In this document: positions 9,972 through 18,011 of the stretch, one piece after another
How the letters are laid out: each line of letters opens with the position of its first letter
How positions within the stretch are numbered: position 1 is the first letter of the stretch
Source: CBDUQI01 sp965369325
GTDB lineage: Bacteria; Pseudomonadota; Gammaproteobacteria; Steroidobacterales; JBCBZW01
DNA: 21,308 bases
Direction of reading: 5' to 3'
Assembly: GCA_965369325.1 (NCBI GenBank)
Contig: CBDUQI010000088.1
Location: 1 to 21,308, forward strand
Notes under the pieces: generated by a model
Told to the model about the DNA's origin: nothing
The model's input: only the letters and a program-made list of their open reading frames with translations
The model's database searches: none
Made by a program: the position numbers and the translations under genes

Positions 9972-9986
9972 GAGGGTACTATTGTG
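9972..9986 (+). promoter_or_regulatory. Ribosome binding site that fixes a GTG start
   Basis: GAGGG (9972-9976) lies 7 bases before GTG at 9984. The signal peptide begins exactly there (ALRHLVTGTALWAVLGMSLA), so GTG rather than a downstream ATG is the start. Confidence 0.75.
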
Positions 9987-12900
9987 GCACTCAGGCATCT
10001 TGTTACAGGCACCGCTCTCTGGGCGGTCTTAGGCATGTCGCTAGCTCATGCACAGGGCGCGCCCGCGAACGATGACTTCGTCAACGCGGAACCGCTTGCG
10101 GAAGGCACCTGGCTGGGTTCCAACGTGGGCGCGACATCAGAGCCGGGCGAACCCGGCCATGCGTCCGTGCCGATCGGCGCCTCCATTTGGTTCACCTGGA
10201 CGGCGCCGACCGACGGCTACCTCACAGTCGACACCTTCGGCTCTGCCTACGATACGGTGCTCGCGATGTATACCGGAACGATGGTAGACGCGCTGAGCGA
10301 AGTCGCCGCCAACGACGACACTTTCGGCCGTCAGAGCGAGCTCGCAAATGTACCGGTGATCAATGGCACCGAGTACCGAATCGCGGTGGATGGCTACAGC
10401 GCCGCGCAGGGTGATGTGGTGCTCAATGTCTCGTTCTTCGACGGCACCGACACCACCGCACCCACGATCAGCATCGCACTGCCACTGGAAGGGGCCACCT
10501 ACGTCGAGAACGGCCTACTCCCGGCACAATACACATGTGCGGACGAGACACTCGGCACCGGCGTGGCGACGTGCGAAGGAGACGTAGCCGTCGGCGAGCT
10601 GCTCGAGACCGCCACTCCCGGCAGTTACAGCTTCTCGGTGACCGCCACGGATGTCGCTGGCAACAGCAGCACCAACACAATCACGTATGGGATTGGCGGG
10701 ATTGATGTCACGGCACCGCTGGCCACCATCAACACGCCAGCCGCCGGTGCTGTCTACTCAGTCGGCGCCTCGATTGTTGCGGACTATGGTTGCATTGATG
10801 AGCTATTCGGTTCCGGCATCGCCGACTGCACCGGCGCGGTGCCCACCGGCACGCCACTCGATACTTCGATTGCCGGAGTTTTTGACTTCACCGTGACCGC
10901 TGTCGACGGCGTGGGCAATTCGGCACAGGCAACACGTACCTATCAAATCGTCGACAGCCCATCCAACGACAACTTCGCCAGCGCGCAAGTACTGGGCCCT
11001 TCAGGCACGTGGAACGGTACCAATGTCGGTGCCACCGTCGAGTCCGGTGAGCCGGACCACACCATCCTGCCGAGCAATGCCTCCATCTGGTTCCGTTGGA
11101 CCGCGAGCCTTGACGGCTTTCTGACCGCAGACACAACCGGCTCGAACTTCAGCAACTCGGTTGCCATGTACACCGGTGAGGCGGTGGACGCTCTGACATC
11201 GCTGAGCGCGCATCACGGCAGCGGCAACACAAGCGCGCTGTCGAACGTGCCCGTAACGGCCGGCACCACTTACTCGATCGCGGTGGATGGTTACTTCGGT
11301 GACACCGGATTAGTCACGTTCAACTGGTCGTTCGCGGAACAGTTCGATTTCGAGCCTCCCGTGATCACGTTGTGGAGCCCGGCCGACGGATTGGTACTGG
11401 CCCAGGGCGAACCGCTGTGGTCGGGTTATTCCTGCTTCGATCCCACGCCCAGCACCGGCCTGTTGTCATGCGAAGGACCAGTCCCCAACGGCACCCTTAT
11501 GGACACCAGCGTACCTGGCAACTTTACCTTTACCGTCACAGCCTCTGACGGTGCGGGAAACATCGCGGAAGCCAGCGCGAGCTACACCGTCGTCGGCAAT
11601 CCCCCTAACGACGACTTCGCCGCGGCCACGGGCCTTAGCGGTGCAACTGGCAGCGTATCCGGCACAAACGCCGGCGCGACGCTTGAACTCAGCGAACCCT
11701 TCCATGCCGGCAATGTCGGCGACGCTTCGGTGTGGTTCCGCCTCACCGCGCCCGGCGACGGGTTCCTCTCCATGGATACCTTCGGCTCAGACTTTAACAC
11801 GCTGCTCGCTATCTACACTGGCACCGCAGTCAACGCGCTGACCGAGATTGATGCCAACGACGACGCAGTCGGCGCACAGAGTGCGATACACGACGCGCGC
11901 GTGTTCGCCGGCGTGACCTACTCCGTCGTCATTGCCGGCGTCTGGGACGCGAGCGGTAACTACGTGCTCAACTGGGCGTTCGAGGCCCTCAACGACACCA
12001 CGCCGCCCTCGGTTGCGATCACCTCGCCGAAGGAGGGCGACGTGTACTTCCAGGACACCCTTGTTAACGCTGACTACAGTTGCACCGACGAGACCCTGGG
12101 ATCAGGCATTGCAAGCTGTGTTGGCGAGGTGGAGACGCTCACGCCCATCGACACCAGCATGGTCGGACCCGCCAGCTTTACGGTGACCGGGACAGATAAC
12201 TGGGGCAACACCTCAGTGCAGAGCGTCGCTTACACGGTGCAGGCATTCAGCAACGACAACTTTGCCAATGCCTTGCCCATCGAAGGCAGTGGACACCTGG
12301 TGGCCACAAGCATTGGCGCAAGCAAAGAGCCAGGCGAGCCCGATCATGCCGGTGACACCGGCGGCGCGTCGGTCTGGTTTAGCTGGATCGCCGTCGAAGA
12401 CGGCTTCCTGAGCGTCGATACGCTGCTGTCGCACTTTGATACGACACTTGCCGTCTACTCGGGCGCCGCGCTTGACGCGCTGACCGAACTCGGCTCCAAC
12501 GACAACAGCCTAGGTCAGCAAAGCCAGGTGCGGGATGTGCCCGTCACCGCCGGCGTTACCTATTACATCGCGGTCGATGGCGCGGGTGGTGCATCCGGGC
12601 AGATCGACCTGGATTGGATCACGTTCACCGGGCCAACGTTTAGCGAAATCAGCTCAACCACCCATCCGCTTTGGATGACCGACGCAAACCATGACTTCTG
12701 GCTGAATGCAGCGGCGCCGGCCGACCTCGACGGCGACGGCGATCTGGACCTCGCGGCCATTGGTTACTTCGTCGAGTACAACGTGGGGACAACCGACCGA
12801 CTGGTGGTGTTTATGAACGAAGGCATCGGCGGCAACGGCGAGTGGCAGTTCACCACCCAGGAAGTGCCATTGAGCGGACTGATCAGCAATGAATCCGACC

Positions 12901-14486
12901 TTGCCTTTGGCGATTTCGACGGCGACGGCGATCCCGATCTTGCGGTCGCGGTCGAAGGGACCACTGCGCTGTATCGCAACGATGACGGCGCGCTGGTGCA
13001 GATCGACGCCGACTTGCCGGGCTATGAAGAGGATTCCAACTACTCCAGTGCATACGACCTGCGTTCGCTGACCTGGGCCGACTACGACAACGATGCTGAT
13101 TTAGACCTGCTGATCCCATCAGTGCGTGATGAGCAGACCTCAGCGCGCGGCACGGCGTTGATGCGCAATGACGGCGCGGACGGGTCCGGCGGCTGGGCGT
13201 TCACTCAGGTACCAGCGCAACTGGACGGCACCACGCATGCACAAACCGCCTGGGCCGACCCGGATGGGGATGGCGATCTCGATCTGTTCATGACCAACGT
13301 GGACAACTTCCTCGACAACGGCTTCGTGAGAACCTATCGCAACGACGGTGGCATATTCACCAGCGCTGAGCCGATCGGCAACCTGAGGGTCGATTACGGT
13401 CTCGGTGACTGGGCGGACTATGACGGTGACGGCGACCTGGATATCCTGATTGTCGGTCTGGTGTTCGACACCGACGGCGTATACAAAACGCTATTGCGCA
13501 TTTACGAGAACGTAAATGGCGTCTACCAGCCGCAAACCATCGTGCAATCCAGCTTCTTCCCGTGGTTAGATCTGCATGCGGCGACCTGGGCGGATTACGA
13601 CTCTGACGGCGATGTAGACATCCTGCTCACCGGGGCCGTTATCGGTGAGGATAACATCGTGGGCAAATCCGAAGTCTACGTGAACGACAACGGCTCCTTC
13701 GTGCCGTTGGGACGCGATCTGCCAGCCCCGGTCGGTGCGAGCGGCAACGGCGGCAGCTTCACCTGGTTCGACGTCGACGGCGATGGCGACCTCGACTACT
13801 TTGTCGCCGGCGCCTATTTTGTGGAAGGCGGCAACGGACTGATTGAAGCGCAGATGCATCTGTACCGCAACGACGCACTCGCATCCAACCAGCCGCCGAC
13901 GGCCCCAAGTGGCCTTAGCACCACCGAGGGCACATCGGACATTACACTTTCCTGGAATCCGGCCACCGACGATACAACACCACCAGAGGCGATCACCTAC
14001 GACCTGCGGATCGCACCGCAGGGCGACACACCCGATGTGCAGGGCCGGGCGCCGGAACCCGGCAACATCGGCACCGCCACGGGCTGGCCGCTATTAGGAC
14101 TGGCACCCGGCGAGTATGCATGGCACGTACGCGCGGTGGATTCCGCCTTCAACGCCAGTGCCTTCGCAAGCGGCGCTTTCAGTATCGCGCCGATCCAGGA
14201 TGGCGATAACGACGGGATCGGCGATGACACAGACAACTGCCTCGATCGTGAGAACGCCGACCAGCGCGACACCGATGGCGATGGCTTCGGTAACGCCTGC
14301 GATCCGGATCTGAATCAGGACAACGTGGTGAACTTCCTGGATCTTCAGATCATGAAGTCGGTCTTCTTCACGGCGAATCCGCACGCCGACCTGAATGGCG
14401 ACGGCACGGTCAACTTCCTGGATCTGGTCACCATGAAGTTACTGTTCTTCCAGGCGCCCGGTCCCGCCGGGGGCGGTGCCCGATAG
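9984..14486 (+). CDS. Secreted multidomain protein: PPC-like, Ig-like, FG-GAP, FN3, TSP3 and dockerin-type modules
   Basis: A 1500-residue exported mosaic. The signal peptide is 1-23 (SLAHA then QGAP). PPC-like beta domains start near residues 29, 326, 542 and 757; each opens with ND(D/N)F and carries GEP-H, ASxWF and a YTG core. Ig-like domains of about 85 residues (e.g. DTTAPTISIALP ... GxxxFTVTAxDxxGN) begin near 156, 242, 456 and 671. Residues ~914-1290 hold about seven FG-GAP/VCBS repeats with Ca-binding loops such as DLDGDGDLD and DYDGDGDLD, suggesting a propeller. An FN3 domain (~1300-1403) and a TSP3-like acidic linker (~1406-1441) follow. At the end are two dockerin-type EF-hand repeats (from 1442 and 1469; DLNQDNVVNFLDL and DLNGDGTVNFLDL). 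No catalytic domain was found, so adhesion or surface/matrix binding is inferred. It is monocistronic, with hairpins downstream. Confidence 0.9.
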   Translation: MALRHLVTGTALWAVLGMSLAHAQGAPANDDFVNAEPLAEGTWLGSNVGATSEPGEPGHASVPIGASIWFTWTAPTDGYLTVDTFGSAYDTVLAMYTGTMVDALSEVAANDDTFGRQSELANVPVINGTEYRIAVDGYSAAQGDVVLNVSFFDGTDTTAPTISIALPLEGATYVENGLLPAQYTCADETLGTGVATCEGDVAVGELLETATPGSYSFSVTATDVAGNSSTNTITYGIGGIDVTAPLATINTPAAGAVYSVGASIVADYGCIDELFGSGIADCTGAVPTGTPLDTSIAGVFDFTVTAVDGVGNSAQATRTYQIVDSPSNDNFASAQVLGPSGTWNGTNVGATVESGEPDHTILPSNASIWFRWTASLDGFLTADTTGSNFSNSVAMYTGEAVDALTSLSAHHGSGNTSALSNVPVTAGTTYSIAVDGYFGDTGLVTFNWSFAEQFDFEPPVITLWSPADGLVLAQGEPLWSGYSCFDPTPSTGLLSCEGPVPNGTLMDTSVPGNFTFTVTASDGAGNIAEASASYTVVGNPPNDDFAAATGLSGATGSVSGTNAGATLELSEPFHAGNVGDASVWFRLTAPGDGFLSMDTFGSDFNTLLAIYTGTAVNALTEIDANDDAVGAQSAIHDARVFAGVTYSVVIAGVWDASGNYVLNWAFEALNDTTPPSVAITSPKEGDVYFQDTLVNADYSCTDETLGSGIASCVGEVETLTPIDTSMVGPASFTVTGTDNWGNTSVQSVAYTVQAFSNDNFANALPIEGSGHLVATSIGASKEPGEPDHAGDTGGASVWFSWIAVEDGFLSVDTLLSHFDTTLAVYSGAALDALTELGSNDNSLGQQSQVRDVPVTAGVTYYIAVDGAGGASGQIDLDWITFTGPTFSEISSTTHPLWMTDANHDFWLNAAAPADLDGDGDLDLAAIGYFVEYNVGTTDRLVVFMNEGIGGNGEWQFTTQEVPLSGLISNESDLAFGDFDGDGDPDLAVAVEGTTALYRNDDGALVQIDADLPGYEEDSNYSSAYDLRSLTWADYDNDADLDLLIPSVRDEQTSARGTALMRNDGADGSGGWAFTQVPAQLDGTTHAQTAWADPDGDGDLDLFMTNVDNFLDNGFVRTYRNDGGIFTSAEPIGNLRVDYGLGDWADYDGDGDLDILIVGLVFDTDGVYKTLLRIYENVNGVYQPQTIVQSSFFPWLDLHAATWADYDSDGDVDILLTGAVIGEDNIVGKSEVYVNDNGSFVPLGRDLPAPVGASGNGGSFTWFDVDGDGDLDYFVAGAYFVEGGNGLIEAQMHLYRNDALASNQPPTAPSGLSTTEGTSDITLSWNPATDDTTPPEAITYDLRIAPQGDTPDVQGRAPEPGNIGTATGWPLLGLAPGEYAWHVRAVDSAFNASAFASGAFSIAPIQDGDNDGIGDDTDNCLDRENADQRDTDGDGFGNACDPDLNQDNVVNFLDLQIMKSVFFTANPHADLNGDGTVNFLDLVTMKLLFFQAPGPAGGGAR
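10068..12630 (+). repeat. Repeated PPC-like/Ig-like modules within the secreted mosaic gene
   Basis: The order is PPC, Ig, Ig, PPC, Ig, PPC, Ig, PPC. Repeats are clear at protein level (ND-N/D-F opening, GEP-H, AVDG; Ig copies with two Cys about 17 residues apart, as in YTCADETLGTGVATC) but diverged at DNA level. This points to old intragenic duplication, not recent slippage. Confidence 0.85.
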
Positions 14487-14506
14487 CGGTAGGTCGAACG
14501 ATAGCA

Positions 14507-14545
14507 GCCGGCGGGCAGTGTAGCGGTTCCCACACTGCCGCCGGC
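14507..14545 (+). repeat. GC-rich hairpin behind the mosaic gene
   Basis: GCCGGCGGGCAGTGT (14507-14521) pairs with ACACTGCCGCCGGC (14532-14545), leaving one extra G and a 10-base loop. It sits 20 bases after the stop codon and just before a second, perfect hairpin. It probably helps termination or mRNA 3'-end stability. Confidence 0.6.
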
Positions 14546-14552
14546 GGCGTTG

Positions 14553-14590
14553 GTCAGCCCGGTGGGGAGACCCACCGGGCTGACATTTAC
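14553..14590 (+). terminator. Strong terminator hairpin behind the mosaic gene
   Basis: A perfect 14-base stem, GTCAGCCCGGTGGG (14553-14566) and CCCACCGGGCTGAC (14571-14584), has a GAGA tetraloop and is followed by the T-rich ATTTACTT. The perfect symmetry means it may also act on the minus strand, although no minus-strand gene ends here. Confidence 0.75.
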
Positions 14591-14702
14591 TTCAAGCCGT
14601 GCCCACCTCTGCCATAGCGCACGAGACAGCCGCGACCTCATTTCAACAGCAAGTGCCAGGGCAACCTGGCATTGTGTTAGTGTTATTTCTAGTTTCACGA
14701 AA

Positions 14703-14731
14703 TACAATCAGCTCCTGTGGCAAGCAGGCGG
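14703..14731 (+). promoter_or_regulatory. Possible -10 box and ribosome site for the TIR gene
   Basis: TACAAT (14703-14708) resembles a -10 box, in a locally AT-rich stretch (14671-14710), but no good -35 is spaced correctly. AGGCGG (14726-14731) lies 8 bases before ATG 14740 and is the better-supported element: it selects this ATG over the in-frame ATG 47 codons upstream. Confidence 0.4.
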
Positions 14732-14739
14732 TTCGACAC

Positions 14740-16746
14740 ATGGCCCGAGTTTTTCTAGCGCACAGTTCAGCTGATAAACCATTCGCGCTTCGCCTACGCA
14801 AAGACCTCGACGCACATGGGGTAGATGTTTGGTTGGACCAAACAACCATGTCTCCTGGTGATCCGCTCCCCATTGCGATCCGGAAGGGCGTTCAGGAATG
14901 CAGATTTTTGGTGGCGATCTTGTCGCCAGACTCCGTCGCATCACCGTGGGTAAACATGGAGGTTGCGCAGGCGCTAGAGGACGGGCACAGGGACAATTAC
15001 AACAAGGTCATTCCCGTATTGTTCCGGGAGTGCCCACCGCAGCCAGCAATCCCGAACATCCTTTGGTGCGATCTGTCCAGTCCGGACAAATACTGGGATG
15101 GCCTGTTCAACCTACTAGAGGTAGTACAGCCTGGCACGCCGACGACGACGATGCATACGCTGACGGCGCCGCCCGCGAATCTTTGGCCGCCGCCTGCGGC
15201 ACCCGAAACGACAATTCGACAGAAGCGCCTAAGCATTCTAGCAGCCGCAACAGCAATCTCGTTGCTTGGAGCTACCGCATACTACTATCCGCGCAACGCA
15301 TTGGGGTGCGGAGAGATATTGAGTGAGATTGAGCGGGATCTTACTCTGGTCGAATTTGATCCGGAAGCGCAATCGCGGATCAGGATTCATATCAACGCCT
15401 TGGATATGTGCGACGATCTGAAAATCACACAGGAACAACTGGAGAGGCTATTACACGACAAAGTAAAAAATGCAGAGTGGTGCGACGCACTCCACAGCGA
15501 GATCGAGCGGAGCATACATCACACTTACACTGACCCGGCAGTTGGCGCCGGTGCATTAAGTAGGCTCGGAAATCTAGCCGACTGTCGAGCCTATGCGCCT
15601 ACCGTCCGAAAACTACGTACCGATATTACTAACGCGATGGAAATCGGCAAAGTGTGTCGCTCGACCTTGCAACGGCTCGACAGAAAAATTGCAACAATCT
15701 CATCATCGCCTCGGTCCGCGCTCCAACTGAACGAGGTCGTTTCCGAACTGCGGGAGTGCCCAGGGTCTAAGAAACTTGTACTCGCAAAGGAAAATGAGAT
15801 CGCCGAAGCGTACCTAAGCGCTACTATAAAGTTAAGGGAGCAAGGTTTTTTCCTACCGCTTCCGCGACTCCTCACCCTCGCCAAGAAATTCGCGGCTCAC
15901 AATCCAACAGTGCTGAATCGAATCTCACAGGTAAGAAGCGCGCTACCGCCAGATCTTGCGAAAGCACAAGTGGAGCAGGCAGCGCAACGGTACCGGAAAA
16001 CCCCATCGGTTGCCTTCGAACTGGCCGGCGAGGTCGCTGCGGAATCGATTCCCGAAGGGCACGAAGCGCTCGGGTACTTCTACGCGATGGGTATCGGGGT
16101 TCAACAAAACGCTACCAAAGCGTTGGAGCAGTATCGGCTGGCGGCTGAGGGTGAGCGCATATACGCGATGTGTGCCGCCGGCGTGCTGGCCGCAGAGAAT
16201 GCCCGTCAAGCAGAAGATCCCGCTCAAGCACAGAAGTGGCTGAATGTCGCCAGCACCTATTGGCAAGACGCCGCAAATCGGCAAGATGCTTTCAGTGCTT
16301 CCAACCTGGCATGGCTGTGGCAAAGTGGGGGTCTCGGCGAAGCGGCCCAACAGGCCGCAGAGCCATTTGTTGAGCAAGCGGCGCGGGCAGGTAACCTCCA
16401 CGCACAACACGTACTGTTCACGTTACACCCTACGCAACACTTATCATCGCTAAAAAACGCGGCGGAGCGAAACTATCTCCCATCAATGTTAGCGCTGGCC
16501 GAAGCGTACTTAGCTGGCACTTACGGGATATCGCCGGATAGTGAAAAGGCTATTCAGTGGTACGTTAAAGCTGCGGAGCTAGGCTCCGCCAAAGCAGCTA
16601 GAAAGCTCGCCACCCTTTATGAATTTGGCGTCAAAAATATCCCCTTCGATGCGGACAAAACAGAGCAGTGGGAGCGACTTGCACGAGATCTCGATAAAGA
16701 CGAAACCAACGTTGTCGGGCCCGCCTGTACCAGCGATCCGTGGTAG
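14740..16746 (+). CDS. Membrane TIR-domain protein with periplasmic cysteine repeats and Sel1-like repeats
   Basis: A 668-residue protein. The start at 14740 is chosen because the TIR domain begins MARVFLAHSS and an SD precedes it; the longer frame from 14599 adds 47 atypical residues and overlaps the terminator zone. The TIR domain (~1-145) has FLAHSSADK (AA-loop), a BB-loop-like MSPGDPLP, and Glu74 in SPWVNMEVAQAL, at the position of the catalytic glutamate of SARM1-type NADases. A proline-rich linker and RQKR precede one membrane helix (~164-184). By the positive-inside rule TIR is cytoplasmic and the rest periplasmic. Residues 190-363 are three 58-residue repeats with Cys at 190/224, 248/282 and 306/340. 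Sel1/TPR-like helices follow (~436-655; e.g. ALGYFYAMGIGVQQNATKAL, SEKAIQWYVKAAELGSAKAA). In this superfamily TIR often cleaves NAD upon activation; signal and partner are unknown. Confidence 0.88.
   Translation: MARVFLAHSSADKPFALRLRKDLDAHGVDVWLDQTTMSPGDPLPIAIRKGVQECRFLVAILSPDSVASPWVNMEVAQALEDGHRDNYNKVIPVLFRECPPQPAIPNILWCDLSSPDKYWDGLFNLLEVVQPGTPTTTMHTLTAPPANLWPPPAAPETTIRQKRLSILAAATAISLLGATAYYYPRNALGCGEILSEIERDLTLVEFDPEAQSRIRIHINALDMCDDLKITQEQLERLLHDKVKNAEWCDALHSEIERSIHHTYTDPAVGAGALSRLGNLADCRAYAPTVRKLRTDITNAMEIGKVCRSTLQRLDRKIATISSSPRSALQLNEVVSELRECPGSKKLVLAKENEIAEAYLSATIKLREQGFFLPLPRLLTLAKKFAAHNPTVLNRISQVRSALPPDLAKAQVEQAAQRYRKTPSVAFELAGEVAAESIPEGHEALGYFYAMGIGVQQNATKALEQYRLAAEGERIYAMCAAGVLAAENARQAEDPAQAQKWLNVASTYWQDAANRQDAFSASNLAWLWQSGGLGEAAQQAAEPFVEQAARAGNLHAQHVLFTLHPTQHLSSLKNAAERNYLPSMLALAEAYLAGTYGISPDSEKAIQWYVKAAELGSAKAARKLATLYEFGVKNIPFDADKTEQWERLARDLDKDETNVVGPACTSDPW
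15307..15828 (+). repeat. Three tandem 58-residue repeats with C-x33-C in the TIR protein
   Basis: Cysteines fall at residues 190, 224, 248, 282, 306 and 340, giving an exact 34/24/34/24/34 spacing. The unit starts align: CGEILSEIERDL, CDALHSEIERSI and CRSTLQRLDRKI. So do the second cysteines: INALDMC, LGNLADC and VSELREC. DNA identity is low, so the repeat is ancient and held by protein constraint. A fourth, cysteine-free copy may follow from 364. Confidence 0.85.
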
Positions 16747-16754
16747 CTGCGATA

Positions 16755-17585
16755 CTACTCTTGCTGCCGAGCGATTGGTGAAAACATCGCCTCGTCAAAG
16801 CTCACCCCCCGACCGCGCAGGCATTCACGCATACCTACCCACTCGATTTCCCTGTCTTGAACATCCAAAAGCCCATACTTCGCACGGCACTCCTTTACGT
16901 AGGCGACATCGGACGGCGTGTGAGCCTTGCAGGCGGCAAAGTATCCGTTGTAACGCCGCGTCCTATCACGCTCAGTATTCCCGTACCTCATCACATCGAC
17001 AAGCATTGCACGACAGCGCTTTTGGATTCGCGCATCCAGGGCGTTCTTTGCTCCATGTAATATTGGCAGCCGTTCCAAGAGTATTGCGATTTTCTCCTTG
17101 TCGACAACTGTATGCACGCCAGACGCAGCGTTAAGTCCACCGCCCATGGGCACCGCCCTCATCAACTCGCTGGTGCACGGTGTATGAATTCCGGTCGACT
17201 CAAGAAACGTTTTACAAGTGAATTCCGATAGGCCGTAAATGTTCGCCAGGGACGCGAAGGCGGGCTGTACGTGCGACAAATCCTCAGTCACGTAGAGCAT
17301 CTCCTGCGTTTGTGTTTTTACCTCGAATGGCGCATCCGAGAACTCCAGTATGCTGAACGAAAGAGGATCACCCAACTTTCCCAACAACACATAGGTACCT
17401 CCTTTGTGCGGGGTCGGGGCGTACCCAATAGTCACGTCCCAGGCACCAATATGGGGGGCCACAATTGAAACTCTCTCCGGCGTGGACGTGGCGCAAGCCG
17501 AGATAAACGCACTCGAGATCAGCACTCGCCCAATACCGACCAACTTCTCCCTACTTAGGGCGCTACGCCACGTGATCGATTTCAT
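16755..17585 (-). CDS. Unknown cysteine-containing lipoprotein
   Basis: A 276-residue protein with a basic N-terminus, a hydrophobic stretch and the lipobox ISAC, lipidation predicted at Cys31. The +2 residue is Ala, not Asp, so outer-membrane sorting is expected. The mature part holds six further cysteines (124, 137, 191, 219, 233, 255), consistent with disulfides. I recognise no domain. The C-terminal third is charged and helical (e.g. YGNTERDRTRRYNGYF, VKECRAKYGLL). The start is uncertain: ATG 17585 has no clear Shine-Dalgarno, and in-frame TTG/GTG codons 15-20 residues later would still give a lipoprotein signal. The stop lies 8 bases from the stop of the TIR gene, in convergent orientation. 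Confidence 0.72.
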   Translation of the reverse strand: MKSITWRSALSREKLVGIGRVLISSAFISACATSTPERVSIVAPHIGAWDVTIGYAPTPHKGGTYVLLGKLGDPLSFSILEFSDAPFEVKTQTQEMLYVTEDLSHVQPAFASLANIYGLSEFTCKTFLESTGIHTPCTSELMRAVPMGGGLNAASGVHTVVDKEKIAILLERLPILHGAKNALDARIQKRCRAMLVDVMRYGNTERDRTRRYNGYFAACKAHTPSDVAYVKECRAKYGLLDVQDREIEWVGMRECLRGRGVSFDEAMFSPIARQQE

Positions 17586-18011
17586 ACACTATTGGCGCTA
17601 TATGTCGCCGCTCTTCTGGACCGCAACCTTACATTCCTCGATCGCCGCTCTTGGACGCCGATCTTGAGACTAAAAGTGTCGGCAACCGCAAGCCACTTAA
17701 CAGCTGCTGCCGACCAACTAGACAGCCTTGATAGTATCAAAATGATCCGCTTCAGCAACTAGAGTGCCCGGTGAATACGGGGTCTTGCCGCACAACGTAC
17801 CAACCGACGCGATGCACCAGCCGAATTGGGAGCACATGCAAGTGCGAATAACCCTCACTTGGTTGCACTTAGCTGCAAAGGACAAACCGCTTGTATTGTG
17901 CTCGTCGGTGCATATGGCGCTGCGGCGGCGTTCGCATGTGAGCTGTTGATTCTCTTGAGACACACCTGTAGCTTCACGAGCATAAAGCCAATTCGGCTTG
18001 GGAGGGATGAG
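17586..18011. other. Intergenic region between the lipoprotein and the exported unknown protein
   Basis: 426 bases between divergent genes. There is no recognised RNA gene. On the minus strand a Cys-rich 81-codon frame with a GTG start (17718-17963) has no ribosome site and is doubtful. On the plus strand the frame of the next gene stays open from 17826 but has no signal peptide there. A weak TTGATT-17-TAGCTT pair (around 17946-17974) could drive the plus-strand gene. Confidence 0.4.

Larger units (their letters stand above)
9635..9983. other. Intergenic region between the S9 peptidase and the dockerin-type protein
   Basis: These 349 bases contain the hairpin behind the peptidase (9657-9700), an inverted repeat in the leader of the next gene (9931-9955) and the ribosome site of that gene. 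A 101-codon frame inside it overlaps the hairpin, is Arg/Ser/Thr-rich and is not credible as a gene. No convincing -35/-10 pair was found. Confidence 0.5.

Noticed and set aside
9668..9973. 101-codon frame between the peptidase and the mosaic gene
   Set aside because: Overlaps the hairpin, lacks a ribosome site, and its Arg/Ser/Thr-rich composition is typical of chance frames in GC-rich DNA.
10068..12630. Possible CRISPR-like or recent tandem DNA repeat
   Set aside because: Repeats are protein modules of 85-125 residues, diverged in DNA, with no short repeat/spacer structure.
14599..14739. In-frame upstream extension of the TIR protein by 47 residues
   Set aside because: No ribosome site, begins beside the terminator of the previous gene, and the TIR fold starts exactly at the ATG at 14740, which has AGGCGG 8 bases upstream.
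15943..16410. 155-codon minus-strand frame opposite the Sel1 region
   Set aside because: Shadow of the TIR/Sel1 gene; no ribosome site or recognisable motif.
16619..17134. 171-codon plus-strand frame spanning the TIR end and the lipoprotein
   Set aside because: Overlaps two better-supported genes; low-quality composition.
17718..17963. Cys-rich 81-codon minus-strand frame in the 426-base gap
   Set aside because: GTG start without a ribosome site and no recognisable motif; kept only as a note.
17826..18011. In-frame upstream extension of the exported unknown protein by 62 residues
   Set aside because: It would bury the signal peptide, and GGAGGG lies 5 bases before the ATG at 18012.
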